Source: Sperchopsis tessellata (Eukaryota; Arthropoda; Insecta; Coleoptera; Hydrophilidae). Taken from it: a stretch of 38,925 nucleotides of DNA. Below the pieces are notes generated by a model, which saw nothing but the letters and a program-made list of their open reading frames with translations, ran no database searches and was not told where the DNA came from. The translations under genes and the position numbers were made by a program. Shown here piece after piece: positions 32,102 through 38,925 of this stretch (the first letter of the stretch is position 1; every line of letters starts with the position of its first letter). The DNA is taken from the NCBI GenBank assembly GCA_033557685.1, contig JAWQRN010000099.1, positions 1 through 38,925 of the forward strand, read 5' to 3'.

Positions 32102-33500
32102 TAGTGATGGGTAAATTCCAGGAATCTATTTCTTCAAAACACTGAGATACTGCCAATATTAATTTATTTCTGTAATGGAACATATAGATATCGAGCCAGC
32201 GCGCAAAGCGTGCTGTACAGCCCAAATGGAACGTCCTTGTAAGTAATGAGGTATGTAGACAGTATAAATATTCATTCCTTCCTTCTTGGGGGTCGATCGT
32301 GTAAAAAGTTATTGAATCGGTATCCAAGGTAACATTTAGTATCTGGGGAATTTATCATGTTAAAATCCCTAGATCCCTCAATCTTCAAAAGTGTGGTCAG
32401 CAAGTGGGTTGTTTTTGATGTCTGAAGTGGAGATGATCAAAGTTACGACGTCCGGCGAGTCGCATCCGTCTTCCATGTCCACGTCCGAATCACACTTGCT
32501 GCTGCAGCTAGGTCTGGTTTCCTGATTCTTCTTTGGATTCTGGCTCTGGCCCTCTTGTAGCACTTTCCAGTTGTGCGCAATGAAAGCACTTTCAGTAGTA
32601 AGCCAATTTCTTCATTTGGTGTGGATACGACTGAACGTACTGAAGGAACGTTCAGTTGCTGCATAGGTTATAGGTTAGGGCAAGATGCGTGTTGCAACTG
32701 TCGATAGTTCTGACCTCCCACAAAAAGCTTTCCACCAGGTCAGTGGGGCCATTTTTTCTACACCTTCCCAAAGGAAAGACTTTCCCCACATGTCTTCCAT
32801 TGTTCTGTAGTAAGCCAAGTCAACAATAATGTTTTACTCGTTGATTCCATCCATGTTCTTGGCCACATTAAAAATGTACTCGATGGCATCCAGCTGCTTA
32901 GACTGACTCAGTAGGTATCCTGGACAAGCTGGATCCAGTAGTACTGGTGCCTTTTCCTCAGTCCGATTCACTAAAGATCCAAGCAAAGGGATGTCTTGGG
33001 CAGCACCATATGCCTTATGGTCGGCGGTACGTCACCTTCTAGCTTGGTGAATCAGCCGACGATTGGTTGGAGAACAGTGGCCAGTTTTTCGACTCAAACC
33101 CAGAATATCTGATAATCCAGTAACAAAGCTTCACATCTGTCGTAAGAACTGATGCGGCTTCGTGCACAGCAAACGTTTGGACACTTTCCATAAGTTTTAT
33201 CCTGCTTGTCAGAGCATTGAGATAACTCCCCCGTCTCTCTTGTACACAAGATTGCAGTATATGTAAGTGGCTCCTGACCCAACAGCCTTAAAAAACCTCC
33301 AAACGTCTGCCTTCACTTGGCTCATTTTCCAAAAAAGCAAACAACAGCAAGAGTTACAACTTATAGCAGCAAAACAAATCAGAACCAGCTGTAGAGTTAT
33401 GAGAGCACCTAACCTACAACTTAACTTAGTATTTATATTAGAATTAAAAATAACAAAATTCCACGGTTTTGGGAATCTATTACCCATCGGACCATCACTA
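32102..33500 (-). mobile_element. Defective hAT transposon with perfect target-site duplication
   Basis: The termini are TAGTGATGG (32102) and CCATCACTA (ending 33500). They are flanked by the identical 8-mer GCTATGTA at 32094-32101 and 33501-33508, the size made by hAT transposases. The minus strand encodes a BED-finger-like N-terminus at 33325 (MSQVKADVWRFFK, then CNLVYKRDGG) and, after a large internal deletion, the C-terminal hAT dimerisation region (LTWWKAFCG at about 32750, then YAATERSFSTFSRIH and LTTESAFIAHNWKVL). Several stop codons and lost codons break it. It is a dead internally deleted copy of about 1.4 kb. Confidence 0.88.
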
Positions 33501-33785
33501 GCTATGTATTCATTAATTTATTCTAAATTTTACAATTATAACTGACTAAATAACACAAAATATTTTGAGGGAAGTAACTATCTTTTTCTTACCTCTAGAA
33601 CAACATGTGGTATATATCTATATCTGGATAAGAGAGTGGGGAAAAGCAGTTGATAAAGTAATTCTTGACAACTATCTAAACTGGATAGTAAAATGTTTGA
33701 AGTGTCGAACATTTCAAGTTGTTGCATTGCTCAGTGTACCACAAAGTTTTGCACTCGGTCTTCTCTATAACTTATATCACTGATT

Positions 33786-34725
33786 TAAGCAACGCATTAA
33801 AAATATACTAAAAAGTGTTAGAAAGAAGAGTAAAACATTACACAGAAAGCTAAATGTGTGATGCGCAAAGTGGATTCAGAAAGCGGAGAAGTACGAACAA
33901 CCATATATTTACACTAAAGGAAGTAATAAAGAAGACACTGAAAAAGAATACAGTAGCATACTTAATATTTATAGACTTGGAAAAAGCTTTTGACAGAGTG
34001 GACAGAGAGAAAGTATGGGCTAGTATGGTAAAGGAGTAAAAAAGAATCTGATAAATGCGGTTAAGAGAATATACAAGAATATATTTGTAGTGAGTAGCAA
34101 CATGAGCTCCACAAATTTTGAAACGAATGAGGGACTAAGACAGGTTCAAAAAATCAAATACTTGGGAACTTCAGTAGAAAGATCGGAGAACTAATATACT
34201 GACATTAAAGAGATAATTGAGAAGACAATAAAAACATACCATATGATGAACAGAAAGTTTATCAAAAAGAAAGAGGTTGTGAAGAAGACAAAGATAACAA
34301 TACTCAAAGCGGTATTTAGACCGATTTTAACTTATGGATGGGAGACATGGATGCTAACAAGAAGGATGAAAAGGAAGATGCAAGCAGTAGAAATGAAATA
34401 CTTACGAACAAACAAAGGAATTACAAGAAGAGACAGAATAAGGAACACAAACATAAGAAAGGACCTAGATATAAAATCATTAATGGACTACATTGAGGAA
34501 AGACAGCTAGGATGGTGGGGACATTTACAAAGAATGGAAGAGGCGAGAACAACTAAAAGAATATGGAGAGCAGGAATACAGGAAAAACTACAAAATGGAA
34601 GACCGAGATGTACATGGGAACATAACATAGAAATGTATATAACGGAGAGAAATAGAACACTGATGGAAGCAAAAAGACTGGCACAGAACAGAATAAAGTG
34701 GAAGAAATTCATAAAGAAGGGTTAA
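33786..34725 (+). mobile_element. Broken non-LTR retrotransposon (LINE) reverse transcriptase
   Basis: A first frame (33854-34039) gives DAQSGFRKRRST and IFIDLEKAFDRVDREKVW, the reverse-transcriptase A region. After a stop, ETNEGLRQ (about 34125-34142) is joined directly to VQKIKYLGTSVE, so the segment that should contain the catalytic YxDD is deleted. The C-terminal part (about 34229-34725) is open, with TYGWETWMLTRRMKRKMQ, GITRRDRIRNT and RQLGWWGHLQRM, a pattern very common in insect endonuclease-reverse transcriptases. It ends at TAA 34723-34725. The 5' part of the element, including the endonuclease, is absent. Confidence 0.88.
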
Positions 34726-35945
34726 AAAACCAACCTCTACACCGAAAGGTAGAAGAGGATTTGATTCAAATATCATATACTTTACAGAGTAAACTATACT
34801 TTTTGTCAAAAAGATTGTAAAACCAAGTAGAGGTGATACATTTTGACCACACCTTGTATATAAGTTATTAGGAATGAGAATATAAAATTATTTATATTTG
34901 GAGGGCATAATACGTGGTACCATCCTTCCATCTTATATATTCTCCAAATGAGATGGTCTATGGCCTAATGGGGTATCTTACCCCATGCTACCGGAATTTG
35001 GTGACATAGCTCTTCTAACAATCCATGGGGATTCAAACTGCTGCTAATCATATTCTAAATATGTTCAATTGGGAATAAATGTACATATTTTAATAATAAT
35101 AATCAACTCTGGAAGGAAATACTTTAAACAGATCACTCGGAATAAAAGCATATGTAACAATTCTTACATTGATTCAGAAGACCCATAAGAAGTAAATATA
35201 TAATAATAGATATGAGTAGAGGTAAATTGTATACAAATATTACTTTCCTAGAGAACCATGAAATACATTCGAGTATCAAGTTTTCTTAGTATTTTGAGTG
35301 ACAATTAATTTTTGATGTATGTCAAATTTTTAAAATTGAAGATGTAATTGAAAAATGGACCAACAAAAAGGTGTGGAAAACAGAAAATGCAGAAAGCAGT
35401 ATGGGATTTTATTAGATATTTAAATTCAAATAGATCAGAATCTATTATATATAAGTTTTATATTTCAGCGTGAAAAGAAATTGCTGTGTTGAAGATACAT
35501 GTGGATCTAATACAGACATACTTATACCTATGAAAAAAAGACCTCTCGTATTGCAGTTGAATGTTCATGTCGTTAACAAAACCAAAAATAAGCAAAGGTG
35601 TAATTGCGTTAACCCAATAAGAAGTGAACCAAACCTTACATGTGCTATTAAAGGTTAGATACAATAGAGGATTATAATATGAAAATAATTTATTTGGATA
35701 ATCCTAACTGTAATATTAAGCTTGTAAAATAGTGGATAGTGATGGTTCTAAAAATCAAAAGAAAACCTTTTACATCAAGTGTTGACACATTTTATGTTAG
35801 CAAAACCACTGGTTTTGCAAGTTATCTAATGTAATATCTTTATTTTATTTTCGAACCCAACAGTGTTGATGGCAACGTCTGTGGTTTATTAGAATCTTAG
35901 CTTTAAAATTTTCTGCGGAATTTGAGGATGATCCTTGTAATCTAC
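34726..35945. other. Unassigned DNA inside the presumed Nak intron
   Basis: No gene is recognised. An open stretch at 35469-35653 is flanked by an acceptor-like TATATTTCAG and a donor-like AAAGGTTAGA, but its translation (for example DILIPMKKRPLVLQLNVHVV) does not match the kinase sequence expected to follow RDLK or any family that I know. Confidence 0.4.
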
Positions 35946-36888
35946 TTAACACGTTTAATCTGGGGTCACAACCTGTGTATTTATCTGGCAGCGTGCATCA
36001 CCCGTGGGTCACAACTATCTTACATCATAAGGGGATGTGACCCACCGTTGAAGCATGCTGTCTCATTTATTCAATCCAATTTTTGAGAATATAATTTAAC
36101 CGAAACTAAGAAAATATAAATGCTATAGGAGGAAGCTAACAATGCCGTGTACTGGTAATGAAAAGTAAAGAAAGAAATTAAAAGAATGCAGAGAAAATAT
36201 ATAATTTAATTTCTTAATTTTTGTTAATTGTTAAAAGTTACAATAATTATTGAAATACTAAACTTAATTATGTATTTTTGTTAAACATGAAAAACAAAGT
36301 ATTGGTAGGTTTTCAATATCTGGGAAGTAAATGTAAAAGTAAAACACATTTTGTGCGAGTGACAGTTAGGGAGACCCACACTGATTTCAGAGTCGCTAAA
36401 CTGTAACGGTAACACCCAGTTTCTTTTACGTATGAATACTTCTTCGTCATTTTCACTATCAAATTGTGGCAAATCATTATCGCTTGAATGTTCAGATAAA
36501 TTATCCGCAAATATTTCATTGTAATTACAATAAAAATTATTTTGAAAAGTTGTCTTTAAACTATATAATTGAACATTATGATTAAACTGAACTATTTAAT
36601 GTAAAAACCACTTTCCTACCTTGTATTTTAGGCACCCCTATGTGATTGCATGAATAGAACGAGCAGAAAGGGGCTAACGAAGAAAAGAAACAAGGGAGAT
36701 CATCTGTGCGAGATAACTGGACGGTATCTGGTTCTAGGAATAACTTTTAATAGAATTATATTAGTACCTTACTCGCACTTACCGTAGATCCTACGCAAAT
36801 GGTATTAATACCTGATCCGCCTTTCGATGTCAGCTAACATTACCGGGTATTAATACCTTTCCCGCACATAATGTGTTAACTTTTTTAT
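35946..36888 (-). mobile_element. Possible second, short piggyBac derivative
   Basis: The segment is bounded by plus-strand TTAACACG at 35946 and minus-strand TTAACACATT at 36888. Near its right end it has two copies of the 12-bp palindrome GGTATTAATACC (36801-36812 and 36846-36857). Near its left end lie GTGGGTCACA and TGTGACCCAC inverted words (about 36003-36045). A minus-strand open stretch at 36519-36281 encodes an acidic peptide with DLPQFDSENDEEVFIRKRN, similar in style to piggyBac N-termini. The left terminus must serve either this element or the larger one, and sequence alone does not decide. Confidence 0.5.
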
Positions 36889-38700
36889 ATACTTTAATGG
36901 TGTTTTCTCTCCCTTCTTTTAAAAGTATGGAGAGGTAGCATTCTTAACATAGTTTTCTTGTCATTCTAACTGATCCTTCATATTTTTTCAGAATGTGCAT
37001 TTTATGTTTCGGTAACATTGGTGTTCTATATTCCTCTGTGGTTAATAAAGCTTCAATTATCTTTTTGCGAAAGTTCAAGATACTTATTTTCTTATGTGCG
37101 CCAAACACAGTATAGGCACCATGCGTTTACTTAGTTCCACAAATATGTTCAAATATTATCTTCCTATACCATTTGATTATTTTTCTTAAAGATATATGGT
37201 CTCCTTTTTTAGCTGTATAGTAGCTTAGTATAACATCAGGATTTTTCACAGTTCTGTGTCTCCTGCTAGTAATTTCTACGAGCAAAAACTTATGATTTTT
37301 GCACGTAGATAACATAAGCACTTCTTTTTGTACAGCAATTATATCCCGCCATTTTTGTTTTTGTTTAGCTTCTTATGATAAAAAGGCTCGATTAGATCGA
37401 GCAGTTCCGCATTAAAATGTTTCTTTTTCTAAAAATTCCTCAGTCAATGGTATGCTAGAATAGAAAGAATCTGTGTACAAAAGTTGTCCATCATAGAGCG
37501 GATCGTTCATGAGTTCCAGGACAATATTATGTGCAAGTCCTCTATTGCTTATATTTGCATTTTTTCCTGAATAAATTTTACCTTATAGGTATAACCTTGC
37601 GTAAGGCAGAGCTTATAAAATTTTATGCCATAATTATGGCGCTTGTTTGGAATGTATTTGCGAAATTTTAACTGTCCCTGCCATGGAGCCATGCTTTCAT
37701 CGATTACCACTTATTTTCCATTTTTTTGAAGTTTACATTATCATTTCTACTATGTAGCTTATTTTATATAACCGGTTTTCAGAAGAAATTTGATCGTCAT
37801 CAGAAAAATGACATTACTGTAGAATATTCAGAAATCTATCTCGTGCCATAGATTTTACTATAAGTTCACTTTTGTACGTGGGATCTTTTGACCAGTTAAA
37901 CGTATTTCCGGAACCTTGACAACACCTAGTATAAGCAAAATGCCTATAAATCTATTAATTTCTTCTCGGGTTACCGCTGTCCATTTCTGCCTGTGCGTTT
38001 GAGATATTAATCGCGAATTTTGTGTCATACATTTTTCAGCATACTTATTACTTTGTAACACCATATACACAAACAATTTCATCAGTTAGAAATAATTTTT
38101 AAATTGAAAAAGGATTGTTGCAATCTATTTCTGACAATAGTTCTCGATCATAATCTTCTAAAAAGGAATAATCCGTTGTAACTGGATTACATCTCTGCAG
38201 ATTTGATATTGTCTGTGGTAGTATAATGTCTTCTTCGTCATATTGCTCTTCGCGTTCGAGCTCTACATCACAATAATCTTCCTCCTCCGATTCAGACGTG
38301 TCTATAATTCTAGGAATCCTCTTCTGTGAAATTTTTGATCGTAAATAGTTTGAAAAATCAAAATCTTCATTATCTGAACCAATCATGTTATAAAGAAATA
38401 AATTAGGTGTAGAATTCATATATAACTTTGATAAAAATGGTTTAACATAAAACTGCATTCAATTGAATAATTTATTCATATAATTAAAAAATTGCAATAA
38501 AGAATGCATGCGTCAAATAAAAATTACATATAACTAAACTAAACTCTCACTTGATATTGCACATTCACGTCTGAAAAAAATTATTGATAAAGTAAACAGG
38601 AAATGCAATAGACAAGTGCCTCCATGAGAATCACTCCAACCGATCACATAACGTCCATTCATAGAGCCCATCAAAAGGCGCCCCGGTTTGAACGTGTTAA
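35946..38700 (-). mobile_element. Degenerate piggyBac transposon(s)
   Basis: The left end TTAACACGTTTAATCTGGGG (35946) and the right end, read on the minus strand from 38700, TTAACACGTTCAAACCGGGG, form TTAA-bounded inverted repeats of piggyBac type. The minus strand carries an acidic N-terminus (38458-38099), the start of the DDE domain (38082-37858), a catalytic IDESMAPWQG-like segment around 37700, YTDSFYSS near 37470, PDVILSYYTAKKG (about 37250) and a C-terminal tail to about 36930. Many frameshifts and stops make it inactive. A second minus-strand right end, TTAACACATTATGTGCGGG, ends at 36888, so a shorter second element (35946-36888) may abut or be nested here. Confidence 0.85.
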
Positions 38701-38897
38701 ACATATTGCTTGCTTCTTAGTTTGTGCATATAACATATTTTCTTAAGGATGTGTTTCCTAATAAACTAAAATCAGCAAAGGTGGTACCTATTTATAAAAA
38801 AGGTGGTAAGACATGATATCAATAAATATATGCTGGTGTCTGTGTTGTCTACATTCTTGAAAGATAAAAAAAAATGATTGTGTACTAATTAATTCTT

Positions 38898-38925
38898 TGA
38901 TATATCATATATATATATATATATA
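38898..38925. repeat. AT dinucleotide microsatellite at the window edge
   Basis: The last bases are an uninterrupted ATATAT run that continues to the end of the window, so its full length is unknown. Confidence 0.9.

Noticed and set aside
35469..35653. Candidate next exon of Nak
   Set aside because: Splice-like borders are present, but the translation lacks the VENIL and DFG kinase motifs that must follow RDLK.

Overview
The window looks like nuclear DNA of an insect. It is AT-rich, its genes are spliced with GT-AG introns, and it carries decayed copies of hAT, piggyBac, Tigger/pogo and non-LTR elements. The genus cannot be told from the sequence alone.

Layout. Bases 1-8,500 are gene-poor. 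They hold a broken LINE reverse transcriptase (2,496-3,003, minus), a pair of interspersed repeats, a terminal-inverted-repeat element at 4,798-5,426 with an 8-bp target duplication and an interior made of 23-bp ATCGAT-rich tandem repeats, one possible terminal exon (5,965-6,050, plus) and a near-perfect long hairpin (7,213-7,456). Bases 8,503-14,457 (minus) hold a complete six-exon SNAPC4 gene. It encodes the Myb-repeat subunit of the snRNA-activating complex, reconstructed here to 944 residues with every splice phase agreeing. Bases 15,536-27,925 (minus) are one uninterrupted 12,390-bp reading frame for a 4,129-residue protein. In order it has a Cys-rich N-terminus, a coiled coil, a very long acidic/Lys-rich repetitive middle, about 49 modules of the form HxxxCxCxxCxCxxCxDP, a second helical region and a C-terminal fibronectin-III-like domain. 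I do not recognise it as a characterised family, and it is the best candidate in the window for something undescribed.

About 2 kb upstream of that gene, and divergent from it, the first three coding exons of a Numb-associated kinase (Nak/AAK1 family) lie at 29,911-31,067 on the plus strand. They end exactly after the catalytic-loop RDLK, and no later exon is visible in the window. The remaining ~7.8 kb, presumably inside the next Nak intron, is a nest of mobile elements: a deleted Tigger/pogo element (31,120-31,916), a deleted hAT with a perfect 8-bp target duplication (32,102-33,500), a LINE fragment (33,786-34,725) and one or two piggyBac copies (35,946-38,700).

The three genes have no evident common pathway. 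SNAPC4 serves snRNA transcription, Nak serves endocytic adaptor phosphorylation, and the role of the giant Cys-rich protein is unknown. Its cysteine pattern and coiled coils suggest a structural, metal-binding or disulphide-linked protein, for example in the sperm tail, but that is inference only.
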